56,156 nucleotides of DNA from the NCBI GenBank assembly GCA_005883765.1, contig VBAQ01000067.1:1-56156 (forward strand). Reading direction: 5' to 3'. This document shows, in pieces, positions 9,287 to 18,190 of the stretch; the first letter of the stretch is position 1; the number at the start of each line of letters is the position of its first letter. The position numbers and the translations under genes were made by a program. This DNA comes from Bacteroidota bacterium. GTDB lineage: Bacteria > Bacteroidota > Bacteroidia > Chitinophagales > Chitinophagaceae. The notes beneath the pieces were generated by a model. The model made no database searches and had not been told where the DNA came from. It worked only from the letters and a program-made list of their open reading frames with translations.

Positions 9287-11149
9287 TCAACTCATCTCTA
9301 CGGCCAATTCTCCAACCATTTGCTTCGCCGTGGCAACTATATGGGATGCGCTGATGCCTGCATCATCAAGCAGTTGATCTTTAGTTCCCGACTGGGATAT
9401 TTTTGTTACGGCCATTTTGATAACTCGTCCATTTACGCCCGCAACTGCCGTAGCTGCAAAATCACCCATGCCTCCATGTTCGTAATGATCTTCAACAGTG
9501 ATCAGAATTTTTCTCTTTGTTTCGCGCAGGCACCTGGTAAGAGTATCCTTGTCGATAGGACTGATAGAATAACAATCGACCACCCGGACATTTATGCCTT
9601 CCTTTTTTAGTTCGTCGGAGGCTTTGATTGCCTCAGATACAGTAATGCCCGTTGCTGCAATGGTTAGCTCGTCATTGTCAGATTGCATTAAAATCTTTGA
9701 ACCGCCGATCGGAAACTCGTCTGCATCATTATATAGCACTGCAGTTTTCGAACGAAGGGTTCGCATATATGAAAATCCTTTGTGAGCCACCATGTGCGGC
9801 ACTAATTTAGAAGTGGAAACAGCATCCGAAGGTTGCAAAATCACGGCATCCGGTATGGCCCCAAATAAAGCAATGTCTTCAAGACCCATTTGCGAAGGAC
9901 CATCCTCTCCAATAGAAACACCGACATGAGAACCGACGAATTTTATGCTCGCTTCCGAAACTCGTGCCATTCTGATTTGATCAGCGGCCCTTGTAAAAAA
10001 TGCAGCAAAGGTGGCAACAAACGGAATTTTTCCTAACCTCGACAATCCTGCGGCAACAGAAACCATGTTTTGCTCTGCGATATAACATTCGCCAAAACGA
10101 TTGGCAAATACCTTTTGAAAAGTTTCCGTGAACGTCGAGTTCTTTACATCGGCATCGAGTACATAAATTTCTTTATTTTTTTCTCCAAGCTTCACCAGCA
10201 CATCACCGAAAACTTCGCGTGTTGCATACTCTTTGTTTTTGTCAAACGACAAGTCAACCTTAATTTCTTCAAATGCATTTGGCGGCAATTTTGTTTGACC
10301 AGCCTTTTTAAGTTTGAATTTTAAGTTGTCATCCACATCGCCGAGTTCTGCCAGCGCTTTCTGCAATTCATCTTTCTTTAGTGGTTTACCATGCCAGCCA
10401 TCTTTATTCTCCAAAAAAGAAATTCCTTTACCCTTAAATGTTTTGGCAATGATCGCGTGCGGTTTGCCATTCGCATTTTTGGTAGCCGAATCGAAAGCTT
10501 TGTCAATCTGGGCCAGGTCATGCCCATCGATAGCTATCACTTCAAAACCGAACGATTGAAAGCGATTGACATATTTTTCAATATCGTGTCCAAACATGGT
10601 TTCCTGGCTTTGGGCGAGCCGATTGATATCAAGAATAGCAACGAGATTATCAAGATTTTCATGCGCTGCAAAGTTTGCGGCCTCCCAAACTTGCCCTTCC
10701 GCTAATTCTCCATCGCCTGTTAAGACAAAAGTCTTGTAGGGAAGATTTTCACGTTTTGCAAGCCAGGCAAGCCCAGCACCCACTGACAGGCCCTGTCCCA
10801 GCGAACCCGTGGCAGCTTCAGTGTACGCAAATTTGGGAACAGGATGACCTTCAAAGCGGCTACCAAATTTCCTCAATGTTTTCAGCTCTTCAAGAGGGTA
10901 TGCCCCTGCCATACCAAACAAGGTGTAGAGAAGCGGCGCAGCATGACCCTTTGAAAGAACAAAACGATCGTTATAAAGATTTAGTGGATTGGCAAGATCA
11001 TAGCTAAAATATTTGTCGAAAAGAACGGCGGTAAGATCAGCGGCCGACAAGCACGAAGTAGGATGGCCTGATCCTGCTTCGGTGGTTGAAATCAGCGCCC
11101 ACTTACGGATCAATTTGGCTTTTTGCTGTATTTCATTAAACTGTTCCAT
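9287..11149 (-). CDS. tkt: Transketolase (single chain)
   Basis: This 620-residue cytosolic enzyme of the non-oxidative pentose phosphate pathway transfers two-carbon units using thiamine diphosphate. The N-terminal half has the TPP-binding domain: SGHPTSCLSAADL near residue 27, SKGHAAP near 66, and the GDG motif at 145-147 running to DINR. The C-terminal half has the pyrimidine-binding domain (CYIAEQNMVSVAAGLS) and the transketolase C domain. Both halves are in one chain, unlike the split transketolases of some bacteria. At about 620 residues it is closer to the animal-type enzymes than to the roughly 660-residue E. coli type; 1-deoxyxylulose-phosphate synthase is unlikely because GHP/SKGH and the linker fit transketolase better. 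A -7-like element lies 50 bases upstream. Confidence 0.92.
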   Translation of the reverse strand: MEQFNEIQQKAKLIRKWALISTTEAGSGHPTSCLSAADLTAVLFDKYFSYDLANPLNLYNDRFVLSKGHAAPLLYTLFGMAGAYPLEELKTLRKFGSRFEGHPVPKFAYTEAATGSLGQGLSVGAGLAWLAKRENLPYKTFVLTGDGELAEGQVWEAANFAAHENLDNLVAILDINRLAQSQETMFGHDIEKYVNRFQSFGFEVIAIDGHDLAQIDKAFDSATKNANGKPHAIIAKTFKGKGISFLENKDGWHGKPLKKDELQKALAELGDVDDNLKFKLKKAGQTKLPPNAFEEIKVDLSFDKNKEYATREVFGDVLVKLGEKNKEIYVLDADVKNSTFTETFQKVFANRFGECYIAEQNMVSVAAGLSRLGKIPFVATFAAFFTRAADQIRMARVSEASIKFVGSHVGVSIGEDGPSQMGLEDIALFGAIPDAVILQPSDAVSTSKLVPHMVAHKGFSYMRTLRSKTAVLYNDADEFPIGGSKILMQSDNDELTIAATGITVSEAIKASDELKKEGINVRVVDCYSISPIDKDTLTRCLRETKRKILITVEDHYEHGGMGDFAATAVAGVNGRVIKMAVTKISQSGTKDQLLDDAGISASHIVATAKQMVGELAVEMS

Positions 11150-11468
11150 ATCTCACAATTTGTTTTAAAAAAATGATCTTTTAAACGGCAATTTTTTTCA
11201 AATATACACCGATAGAAAACATCGGCATTTTCACAACGATTTTTTGTATGAAAATAATAGGGGAAAAAATGGGCAATACATGTTATTAAGAATTTGAGAG
11301 CTTCGTTTAAAAATTGAAACTGCTTTTTTATTTTTAACCATTGATTATAATATTGAAGGGAAATACCCGTGAAAACTTTCAGAGTTTAATGAGTTCGACG
11401 CCCAGAATTAAGAATTCAAAAACAAACAACCAACAAAGCCAATATTCTAAACCTATTAAACCAATAGC
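11150..11468. other. Intergenic region between transketolase and the sigma-factor operon
   Basis: This is a divergent promoter region of about 320 bases, strongly AT-rich, with no ORF of interest. It contains the transketolase -7 box (11199-11206) and a small inverted repeat (CCGAT 11210-11214 with ATCGG 11222-11226) directly upstream of that box. I could not find a convincing promoter for the sigma-factor operon. In particular, the TGTAACCT/CGTC element of the 52-53 kb genes is absent here. Confidence 0.5.
11199..11206 (-). promoter_or_regulatory. Bacteroidota-type -7 promoter element for transketolase
   Basis: TATATTTG on the minus strand matches TAnnTTTG, the -7 consensus of the Bacteroidota primary sigma factor. 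It lies 50 bases upstream of the transketolase ATG. I do not see a clear -33 TTG at the expected distance, so support rests on the -7 box and its position. Confidence 0.45.
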
Positions 11469-12023
11469 ATGTCTTTGACCGCCGTAAGTGATACTGAATT
11501 GCTTGTTCAATTCCGCAATCCCGTAACCAAGGAAAGGGCATTTACGGCTATCATAAAAAAATACCAGGAAAAATTATATTGGCATGTGCGACGCATGGTT
11601 ATTGACCATGAAGATGCAAACGATGTTCTGCAAAATGTTTTTCTTCGGGTCTGGAATGGTCTGGGAAACTTTAGGGAAGACAGCCAGCTATACACCTGGC
11701 TTTACCGCATTGCCACAAACGAATGCCTGACTTATATCGAACAGCAGAAAAAAAGGATGTCTGTTTCATTAGATGAATTCGACTCCGGTCTGAGCAACAA
11801 AGTCAGAGCAGATAGCCACTTTGACGCCAATCGCCTGGAATGGAAACTTCAATTGGCGATCCAGCAACTGCCGGAAAAGCAAAAGATAGTCTTTAACCTA
11901 AGATATTATGACGAAATGCCTTATGAAGAAATGAGCCGCGTGCTGGATACCAGTGAGGGGGCCCTAAAGGCCAGTTATCATCATGCGGTCAAAAAAATTG
12001 AAGATTACATTAAAAATCATTAA
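11469..12023 (+). CDS. RNA polymerase ECF-type sigma factor
   Basis: This 184-residue protein has the two-domain layout of ECF sigma factors. Region 2 (about residues 25-95) includes YQEKLYWHVRRMV, the DANDVLQNVFLRVW core-binding helix and YTWLYRIATNECL. Region 4 (about 130-182) has LPEKQKIVFNLRYYDEMPYEEMSRVL and then the recognition helix in TSEGALKASYHHAVKKI. It would direct RNA polymerase to a specific set of stress or envelope genes. It is followed 36 bases later by a single-pass membrane protein that is a likely anti-sigma factor, then by a small periplasmic protein. The three genes end at a terminator at 13271. Its target promoters are unknown. Confidence 0.93.
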   Translation: MSLTAVSDTELLVQFRNPVTKERAFTAIIKKYQEKLYWHVRRMVIDHEDANDVLQNVFLRVWNGLGNFREDSQLYTWLYRIATNECLTYIEQQKKRMSVSLDEFDSGLSNKVRADSHFDANRLEWKLQLAIQQLPEKQKIVFNLRYYDEMPYEEMSRVLDTSEGALKASYHHAVKKIEDYIKNH

Positions 12024-12059
12024 ACTTTACAGTCTGGATAGCGTCTCACATACGATAAA

Positions 12060-12788
12060 ATGGCAAAGAAGGATATCATACAAGAACTCAACAACTTAGA
12101 TAGCAGTTTGGCAGATTTGGCCGGGAAAAATGTTTATTCCGTTCCGGGAGGATATTTTGAAGGTTTTGCCGAACAGCTTCAAAGCATTATTTGGCTGGAA
12201 ACCTTGCCTAAGACTACTCCTTTTGCAGTTCCGACAGGATATTTTGAGGGATTGGAAGAAAAAATCATGGAAGTTATCCGTAATCATCCCGATTATCAAA
12301 CCAGCAAGGAAGAATTAGAATCTATTTCACCATTGCTAAATAGCTTAAATAAAAGGCCCGTTTACTCCGTACCCGACGGATATTTTGAAAATCTTAGGAT
12401 GCATGTCGAAACAAAGGAACTCAAAACCAAGGTTTTCTCAATTGCCAGCCGCAAGTGGCTTAAGTACGCTGCGGCGGCGGTTGTTACCGGGGTTATTTTA
12501 TTGGCAGGACTGATGGTTTACAACAATAATAACAAGCCAACCGACACTCCTGGTAGAGCACCCCTGGCCAAATTTGAAAAGGAAGTGAAGAAGATTGAGG
12601 ATATTAAGAGCACCGAAAACCTGATAGACTTTATGGATGCCGGCTTAAACGAAAAAGAACTGGCCAGCAATCATAGAGCCATGAAAACTGACGATGTGCA
12701 GCTGTTGTTACGGGACATACCTATCGATGAGCTTCAGGAATTTAGTGAGCAATCGAAGGACATTGAAGATGTGATGATGGCCAATTAG
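12060..12788 (+). CDS. Probable anti-sigma factor, single-pass membrane protein with VPxGYFExL repeats
   Basis: This 242-residue protein has one transmembrane segment at about 135-154, with about 130 cytosolic residues before it and 88 after. The N-terminal part holds three copies of a short motif: VYSVPGGYFEGF (25-36), FAVPTGYFEGL (55-65) and VYSVPDGYFENL (101-112). It lies in the operon directly after an ECF sigma factor, which is the usual place for the cognate anti-sigma factor. No zinc-finger (HxxxCxxC) anti-sigma domain is visible, so the assignment rests on position and topology. The repeated motifs could be the sigma-binding elements; that is inference. The C-terminal tail (QLLLRDIPIDELQEFSEQS) is acidic and helical. 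Confidence 0.65.
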   Translation: MAKKDIIQELNNLDSSLADLAGKNVYSVPGGYFEGFAEQLQSIIWLETLPKTTPFAVPTGYFEGLEEKIMEVIRNHPDYQTSKEELESISPLLNSLNKRPVYSVPDGYFENLRMHVETKELKTKVFSIASRKWLKYAAAAVVTGVILLAGLMVYNNNNKPTDTPGRAPLAKFEKEVKKIEDIKSTENLIDFMDAGLNEKELASNHRAMKTDDVQLLLRDIPIDELQEFSEQSKDIEDVMMAN

Positions 12789-12798
12789 TTTTTAAGAA

Positions 12799-13221
12799 AT
12801 GAAAAAGTACGTTATCATATTGATTTTATTTTTTACTGGCATTGCTGCCTATGCGCAGGATGAAGGAAGCGATGACAAAGCAGGTAAAATAAGGGATAGA
12901 ATGAGCGAGTATATTAGAGACAGGCTCGGCCTCTCGAGAAACGAAGCGGAGAAATTTACTCCTGTTTTCTTAAAATACTTCCAGGAATTCCGACAAATTC
13001 ATCGTGAAAACAGGACTGATGTTCTTGTTTTTAAGCAAAAAATAATTGACCTCCGCATTCGGTATCGCAATGAATTCAGGCAGATCATGGACGAGCCCAG
13101 AGCCAATAAAGTTTTTGTATATGAAGACGAATTTCGAAGGAAAGCTATTCAGATCTTAGAAACCCGCAAGGATCGCCTGGGAGAAAAAGGCATTCAAAGA
13201 AACCGGTCGCTGTTGCAATAA
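12799..13221 (+). CDS. Small periplasmic helical protein (Spy/CpxP-like sensor candidate)
   Basis: This 140-residue protein starts with a clear signal peptide (MKKYVIILILFFTGIAAYAQ). The mature part is short, highly charged and helical (DRMSEYIRDRLGLSRNEAEKFTPVFLKYFQEFRQIHRENR). That arrangement, with an LGLSxxEAEKFxPVxxxY segment, resembles periplasmic Spy/CpxP or heavy-metal-sensor-like proteins that accompany ECF sigma factors. It begins 10 bases after the anti-sigma candidate and is the last gene of the operon. A role as the periplasmic stress-sensing partner is inferred from context; sequence similarity to Spy/CpxP was not tested. Confidence 0.6.
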   Translation: MKKYVIILILFFTGIAAYAQDEGSDDKAGKIRDRMSEYIRDRLGLSRNEAEKFTPVFLKYFQEFRQIHRENRTDVLVFKQKIIDLRIRYRNEFRQIMDEPRANKVFVYEDEFRRKAIQILETRKDRLGEKGIQRNRSLLQ

Positions 13222-13270
13222 AGATATTTTCTTATATCTTTGAACCTGGTGTTTTTCATAGGTTAGCAAC

Positions 13271-13302
13271 GGCCGGCTCTTTCCAGAGCGGGCCTTTTGT
13301 TT
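13271..13302 (+). terminator. Intrinsic terminator of the sigma-factor operon
   Basis: GGCCGGCTC (13271-13279) pairs with GAGCGGGCC (13286-13294), nine positions with one mismatch around a six-base loop, followed by TTTTGTTT. It lies 50 bases after the last gene and touches the stop codon of the convergent MBL gene. A second AT-rich perfect inverted repeat (AAAGATAT/ATATCTTT, 13220-13241) precedes it. Confidence 0.8.
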
Positions 13303-14056
13303 ATGTAGCATCATTAAATTTCCAGACAGGATTTTTCACATCATGATAAAACAGGAATATCCATTTTTCATCTTGTCCCTTTCGCCACCAAACTTTTCTT
13401 AACTCCATTGCTTTTTTTCCATCATAATCATACTTGGCGATAAACCGATGTTTCATTTGCTGTAATTGAGGAGCATCATCTCCACCAAAAAAAATTGACT
13501 TCCCCAGATCCTTTATTCGGAATACCTGATGGAAAGGTGAATGAGCACCAGTCACTTCATACGATATAAAATCGTCAATAAACCCTTTATCATCATTGAG
13601 TAAAAGAACCTGTGACGATTGTTTCAATACTTCCAATTCCTCGGTGACAAATGAAGGGAAACCTTTTTCCAAAGCAAAGTTCAATTCTCGCTCCTGCACA
13701 TAAAATTTAGCGTTGGCAAAACTTAGCCGACGTCCATGACCATCTGAATTCTCGATGCTGATACCACCGGCATGGTCTTTATGTAGGTGCGTCAACAAAA
13801 CCTTTGTTACGTCAGAAGGATGAATGCCATTAGCTTCTAAATTTTGGTGCAGTTGCAGGGAGCCGTTTTTTTTAAACCCGAGTCCAGTATCAAGAAGTAG
13901 AATATCATTTGAAGTAATAATTACGAAGGGCTGTATTTCGACCAATAAGCTGCCGCTTGGTCTATTTTGCAACTGATGTTCTTCCTCATTGAACTCGACA
14001 AAAAGTTTGGTTTTGTCAACTGTAAAGGTGCCTTCGCTAATAGGAATGATTTTCAT
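13301..14056 (-). CDS. MBL-fold metallo-hydrolase
   Basis: This 251-residue protein has the metallo-beta-lactamase signature H90-L-H92-K-D94-H95, preceded by the LLLDTGLG strand (about 53-60). Further metal ligands are probably the His in VTGAHSPFHQ and the Asp in FFGGDDAP. It lacks a signal peptide. The family includes lactonases, glyoxalases and many uncharacterised hydrolases, and I cannot assign the substrate. It lies 47 bases upstream of rodA's stop on the same strand, so it follows rodA and may be the last gene read with the cell-shape cluster; a functional link is not evident. Confidence 0.8.
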   Translation of the reverse strand: MKIIPISEGTFTVDKTKLFVEFNEEEHQLQNRPSGSLLVEIQPFVIITSNDILLLDTGLGFKKNGSLQLHQNLEANGIHPSDVTKVLLTHLHKDHAGGISIENSDGHGRRLSFANAKFYVQERELNFALEKGFPSFVTEELEVLKQSSQVLLLNDDKGFIDDFISYEVTGAHSPFHQVFRIKDLGKSIFFGGDDAPQLQQMKHRFIAKYDYDGKKAMELRKVWWRKGQDEKWIFLFYHDVKNPVWKFNDAT

Positions 14057-14103
14057 AAATCCAAAAGTGCAATATACTATCGTGAGATTTGCTTGTTATG
14101 ATT

Positions 14104-15444
14104 TTACCTCAGCACCATTTGCCTGTCGGCATCAAGGCGAATGAGAATAAAAAGTAAAATGGTAAAAGTTAGCAAAGAAGTTCCTCCATAGCTTATGAAC
14201 GGCAATGGAATCCCAATAACAGGTGCAAGGCCCACGGTCATGCCCACGTTAATCACCAGGTGGAAAAAAAATACCGCAGCCACTCCGTAAGCGTAACAGC
14301 GACTAAAGACACTTCGTTGTCTTTCAGCCATCGTAACAATTCTAAAAAGGAGTAGCAGGTATACAGCGAGTAAAAGAATACTTCCGACAAAACCGAAGCC
14401 TTCACCAATTGTATCAAAGATAAAATCAGTTCTTTGCTCGGGAACAAAACCATAACGCGTTTGTGTGCTCCTCAGTAATCCTTTGCCTGTAAGGCCTCCG
14501 CTGCCAATTGCTATTTTTGATTGCTTCACATTGTAGTCAGGATCTTTTTTCTTGCCCGTCTGAATAGTAAGTTCCGTTTCACGAGCCCTTACATATTCTG
14601 TTGGTACTTCCTTACCGACGGTGCTATAGATACGTTCAACCTGGTATAATTTCAATACATGTTTGAAAGCAAAAGGGACTCCGAATCTTTGCACGCCCAC
14701 ACACACCAGCCACAATAGAATAACGTTGAAGACAAGATATTGTCGCCGCCTGGCCTGCCGACCCAGAAAATAAATAAACAGCACCGCGATGGCAGTAAGA
14801 ATTAAGGCTAGTGTATTCTTTTCCACAAGCAGGGTTGCTACTACTAAGCCTGCTAAGGAAAAACCAATCACGAGGATAGTTGACGGCAAACCTTCCCGGT
14901 ACATGACTATAAAAAATGAAAAATAGACAAGAGCTAATCCGGTCTCGCTTTGCATTATCGTTAGCATGGCAGGAAACAAAACAATCCCAGCTGCAATTAG
15001 TTGTGCTCTTGTCCTCGTAAAATCCGTGTCTGGCCTCGAAAGATATTTTGCCAGCGCTAGAGAAACACAAATCTTGCAAAATTCAGCCGGCTGAAACTGG
15101 AATCCGCCAAAACGAATAATAGACTCTGTTCCTTTTACGCTGGAATGAAAAGGGAAGACCAGCAGTAATAAAAAAATTCCGAAAGCATACCAAAGATTAG
15201 CAGTCGCGGTAAAGAATTTACTGTCCGTCAGCAGAATGAAGATGCCAATTATGCCCGATGTGATAAAGAAATAAAATTGTTTGCTGTAGTCCGTTTTGAA
15301 ACCAAGAAAACTTTGAATGATAGGGTCACCTTCTTTATACGTAACAGCGAAGATAGCCGTGATGCCAACCGCTACCAATAACAAATAGATCCAGGCCAGA
15401 CTCCAATCAACTCCTTTTGATATAGTAGCATTTCGTTCGTTCAT
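14104..15444 (-). CDS. rodA: Rod-shape peptidoglycan glycosyltransferase RodA (SEDS family)
   Basis: This 446-residue polytopic inner-membrane protein of the SEDS family polymerises glycan strands during cell elongation. Recognisable segments are FQFQPAEFCKICVSLALAKYLS (PAEF/K motif), the GSGGLTGKGLLRSTQTRYGFVPEQRTDFIFDTIGEGFGFVGS region and the C-terminal GIPLPFISYGGTS. The last two are SEDS hallmarks. A longer loop than in E. coli RodA lies in the middle. The start overlaps the end of the PBP2 gene by four bases (ATGA type), so the two are translationally coupled. RodA and PBP2 act as a complex within the elongasome organised by MreB, encoded upstream. Confidence 0.93.
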   Translation of the reverse strand: MNERNATISKGVDWSLAWIYLLLVAVGITAIFAVTYKEGDPIIQSFLGFKTDYSKQFYFFITSGIIGIFILLTDSKFFTATANLWYAFGIFLLLLVFPFHSSVKGTESIIRFGGFQFQPAEFCKICVSLALAKYLSRPDTDFTRTRAQLIAAGIVLFPAMLTIMQSETGLALVYFSFFIVMYREGLPSTILVIGFSLAGLVVATLLVEKNTLALILTAIAVLFIYFLGRQARRRQYLVFNVILLWLVCVGVQRFGVPFAFKHVLKLYQVERIYSTVGKEVPTEYVRARETELTIQTGKKKDPDYNVKQSKIAIGSGGLTGKGLLRSTQTRYGFVPEQRTDFIFDTIGEGFGFVGSILLLAVYLLLLFRIVTMAERQRSVFSRCYAYGVAAVFFFHLVINVGMTVGLAPVIGIPLPFISYGGTSLLTFTILLFILIRLDADRQMVLR

Positions 15445-17555
15445 GAATTCATTTCAAAACAACTTTTCTTGCGAAAGTTTTTGTCATCAATAAGGGCCAT
15501 CGCAGAATAAGGATTTATTTTCTTTCCAGCTGGCGAAGGTGTGTGTTTTTGATGCAAAAGTGATTCATCTATTTCTTCGTAAGTATACTTATCAATGTAG
15601 CTGCTGTCTCTTGTCAACTTAAACCATTCGTAAGCTCGAATGGAATCCGCTATGAATTGTTCTCTTGTGAGGTAAGAGGGCATTAAGTTCGCCGCAGCGA
15701 TTCTTTCCACCTCTTTCTGGCGATCGGCTCTCAATGAATCCGTCAAATATTTTTCAACCAACAAATAACCTATGGGGCCAGCCCAGGTTGCGCCGAAACC
15801 GCCATTCTCAATGATCACAGACACTGCAATTTTCGGATTTTCCCTTGGCGCAAAACAAACAAACAAAGAATGGTCCTTCAATTCGACAACCTTTTTATCA
15901 ATTACTCTTTTATTCTGCGCCGTTCCGGTTTTTGCACAGATCTCAATGCCCGGTATTTTAGGGATCGCCGCGGCCGTTCCAACAAGGGTCACATCATGCA
16001 TTCCGCTGATCACGACTTCATACACATCATCGGGAATATGTGTAAGGACCGAATGCTTTTTCCTGAACTTGTTTACCAACGAAGTATCTTCTTCGGTTTC
16101 ATCATCGATTGATTTTACAAAATGAGGGAGATAATAATATCCCTTATTCGCAACAATGCAGATGGCATTGGCAATTTGTAGAGGCGTTACAAGCATTTTA
16201 TCCTGGCCAATTCCCAGGCCACCTCCAGTCATCGTGCAGGAATTCCACTGACCGCGATATTCTTTGTCGTACGTCGTGGTGTCCGGAATATTGCCACCGT
16301 TTTCATTGGGAATGTCTACTCCCAGTTTATGGCCATATCCAAAGGCATTACAATACTCTTTCCATTTTGTCAAGCCAATCCTCGCGTTGTGATATTTTGG
16401 ATTGTCTATTGTTTTGCGGATCGTGCTGCTGAAAAATGAATTGCAAGAGTAAGCAATGGCAAGCCTGAGATTGGCCGCATGGCCAGGCCATTTTTCCGTG
16501 CATTTTATAGGACGTTTGCATTCATAATATGCACCCCGGCAAGGATAGCCACTCTCGGGTGTGATCACTCCTTCATCCAAGCCAATCAATGCACCAAGTG
16601 GTTTGTAGGTTGAGCCACCGGGATACTGCCCTTTAATGGCCCGGTTATAGAGCGGACGACTCACATCTAACACCATCCTTGAATAATTTCTTTGTTTGTC
16701 TGGCCCTGTGAGATCGTTTGGATTGAACCCTGGTCCCGACGCCATGGCAATAATGCCGCCCGTTTTCGGTTCTATTGCGACAACGGCTCCAATTTTATTT
16801 GTCAATAATTTTTCGGCCAGTTGTTGAACATCGACGTCAATATAAGTTCTAAGATTTCGTCCGGCAACGGCGGGTGTATCAAAAGCGCCATTTTGATAAT
16901 GACCAACGAGCCTGTTAAAATTGTCCTTGATCCACAGTTCGGTTCCCCTTTCCCCCATCAACACTTTTTCATAATACTGTTCAAGACCCGTCCTTCCAGA
17001 ATAGTCACCAGGTAGATAATATCCGTTTGATTTGTTGATGATAGATGTGTCTACTTCGTTAATATAACCCAGTATGTGTGCCGCAGCATTGTATGGATAT
17101 GATCTCACCGGTCTCGGCTGCAGAAAAAAACCATTGCTAAATCTCCACATGTTCTCTTCCATCCTCGCATACTTCTGCGGAGTAAGCAATTCTTCGAACA
17201 CAGAGGGACGGAAGGCTTTATTCTTTATGATGGCAGTCTTAATTCTTTTTCTAAATTCTGCCGTGTCAATTTCCATTAACTGGCAGAAATAATTTGTATC
17301 TATTCCTTTTATCTCTGATGGCGTCACCATCAGGTCATACATCAGTATATTGCTGAGAATGGCTTTATTCTTCCGGTCGAAAATAATGCCTCTTGAAGGA
17401 TATACCCGCTTCGCAAAAATGGCGTTAATATCCGCTTGTTTTTTATATTCACGGGAAATAACCTGCAGATGAAATATCTGTGCAGCAAGCACTAGAAATG
17501 CGGCTAAAAAAATAATTCGGATAATTCGGCTCCTCGATTGGTTAAACACAGGCAT
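15441..17555 (-). CDS. mrdA: Penicillin-binding protein 2 (elongation transpeptidase)
   Basis: This 704-residue class B PBP is anchored by one N-terminal transmembrane helix (about 11-30). The PBP dimerisation domain follows (GIIFDRKNKAILSN near 56-69). The transpeptidase domain carries the three active-site motifs: S315-T-Y-K318, S370-C-N372 and K542-T-G-T545. It cross-links peptidoglycan in the periplasm together with RodA, whose gene overlaps it by four bases. The N-terminal part is close to E. coli PBP2; the C-terminal tail (about residues 625-704) is longer and polar. A 101-base gap separates it from mreD. Confidence 0.93.
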   Translation of the reverse strand: MPVFNQSRSRIIRIIFLAAFLVLAAQIFHLQVISREYKKQADINAIFAKRVYPSRGIIFDRKNKAILSNILMYDLMVTPSEIKGIDTNYFCQLMEIDTAEFRKRIKTAIIKNKAFRPSVFEELLTPQKYARMEENMWRFSNGFFLQPRPVRSYPYNAAAHILGYINEVDTSIINKSNGYYLPGDYSGRTGLEQYYEKVLMGERGTELWIKDNFNRLVGHYQNGAFDTPAVAGRNLRTYIDVDVQQLAEKLLTNKIGAVVAIEPKTGGIIAMASGPGFNPNDLTGPDKQRNYSRMVLDVSRPLYNRAIKGQYPGGSTYKPLGALIGLDEGVITPESGYPCRGAYYECKRPIKCTEKWPGHAANLRLAIAYSCNSFFSSTIRKTIDNPKYHNARIGLTKWKEYCNAFGYGHKLGVDIPNENGGNIPDTTTYDKEYRGQWNSCTMTGGGLGIGQDKMLVTPLQIANAICIVANKGYYYLPHFVKSIDDETEEDTSLVNKFRKKHSVLTHIPDDVYEVVISGMHDVTLVGTAAAIPKIPGIEICAKTGTAQNKRVIDKKVVELKDHSLFVCFAPRENPKIAVSVIIENGGFGATWAGPIGYLLVEKYLTDSLRADRQKEVERIAAANLMPSYLTREQFIADSIRAYEWFKLTRDSSYIDKYTYEEIDESLLHQKHTPSPAGKKINPYSAMALIDDKNFRKKSCFEMNS

Positions 17556-17656
17556 AGAGCTGGTAAAATGTAAGAGGTATAAGGTATGATTTAAAAAACA
17601 AAGCTACAGACCAAAATTTCTTTTATTCTATTTATCAAAAAATTTATGAAGATTTT

Positions 17657-18190
17657 TTACGCCGTATTTGTCCTATATCGCATTTTGCGGGGAAACAAAA
17701 GCTCAGTAGTAAAGATCAGCAAAAAGCTTATGCCCGTGGTTGCAATGAGTTTGACGGCAAAAGTAATGAAATCTCCGAATGACAACCATTCAAGAAGCAG
17801 CATGTAGCTATGATGAAAAAGAGTAAGAATGAGCACATAGACCGCGTACGGCGTCCATCCCATTGTGCGAGGTGACGGTTCCCTGTAATTAAATTCAGAA
17901 GTATCCTTGGGGAGTAGTATATTAATTATAAAAGGTCGGATATACGCGATCAACACGCAAGCGGCAGCGTGCAATCCCGGAGTTTGAGTAAAATAATCTA
18001 ATGAAAGACCTGTCAAAAATCCGATCACCAGCAGCCAGAAGCGAGGAATATAAAAAGGAAGCCAAAGAATGAACAAATAATAGATATAGGGAACGATAAA
18101 TCTGTGCAGCGGTGGAATTTTGAACAGTACGAACCATTGTACAAGTATAAAAAATGTAAAACGGATTATATTTTTTAAAAGGTCACTCAT
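17657..18190 (-). CDS. mreD: Rod shape-determining protein MreD
   Basis: This 177-residue hydrophobic protein has about five to six transmembrane segments. The fragments LWLPFYIPRFWLLVIGFLTGLSLDYFTQTPGLHAAACVLIAYIRP fit the MreD family, including the D-F-TPG-L-H pattern. It is an inner-membrane part of the elongasome. Its start overlaps the end of mreC by four bases, implying translational coupling. Sequence conservation in MreD is low, so position between mreC and pbp2 is a large part of the support. Confidence 0.88.
   Translation of the reverse strand: MSDLLKNIIRFTFFILVQWFVLFKIPPLHRFIVPYIYYLFILWLPFYIPRFWLLVIGFLTGLSLDYFTQTPGLHAAACVLIAYIRPFIINILLPKDTSEFNYREPSPRTMGWTPYAVYVLILTLFHHSYMLLLEWLSFGDFITFAVKLIATTGISFLLIFTTELLFPRKMRYRTNTA

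Noticed and set aside
10070-11007. Several plus-strand frames opposite transketolase
   Set aside because: They are shadows of a well-supported gene on the other strand and have no family resemblance.
11360-11468. Search for the TGTAACCT-N15-CGTC element before the ECF operon at 11469
   Set aside because: Only a loose GAAAAC...CGAC arrangement with different spacing is present, so autoregulation through the same element is not supported.
14636-15079. 147-codon minus-strand frame within rodA
   Set aside because: Same strand, different frame, inside a clear SEDS-family gene; composition unlike a real protein.
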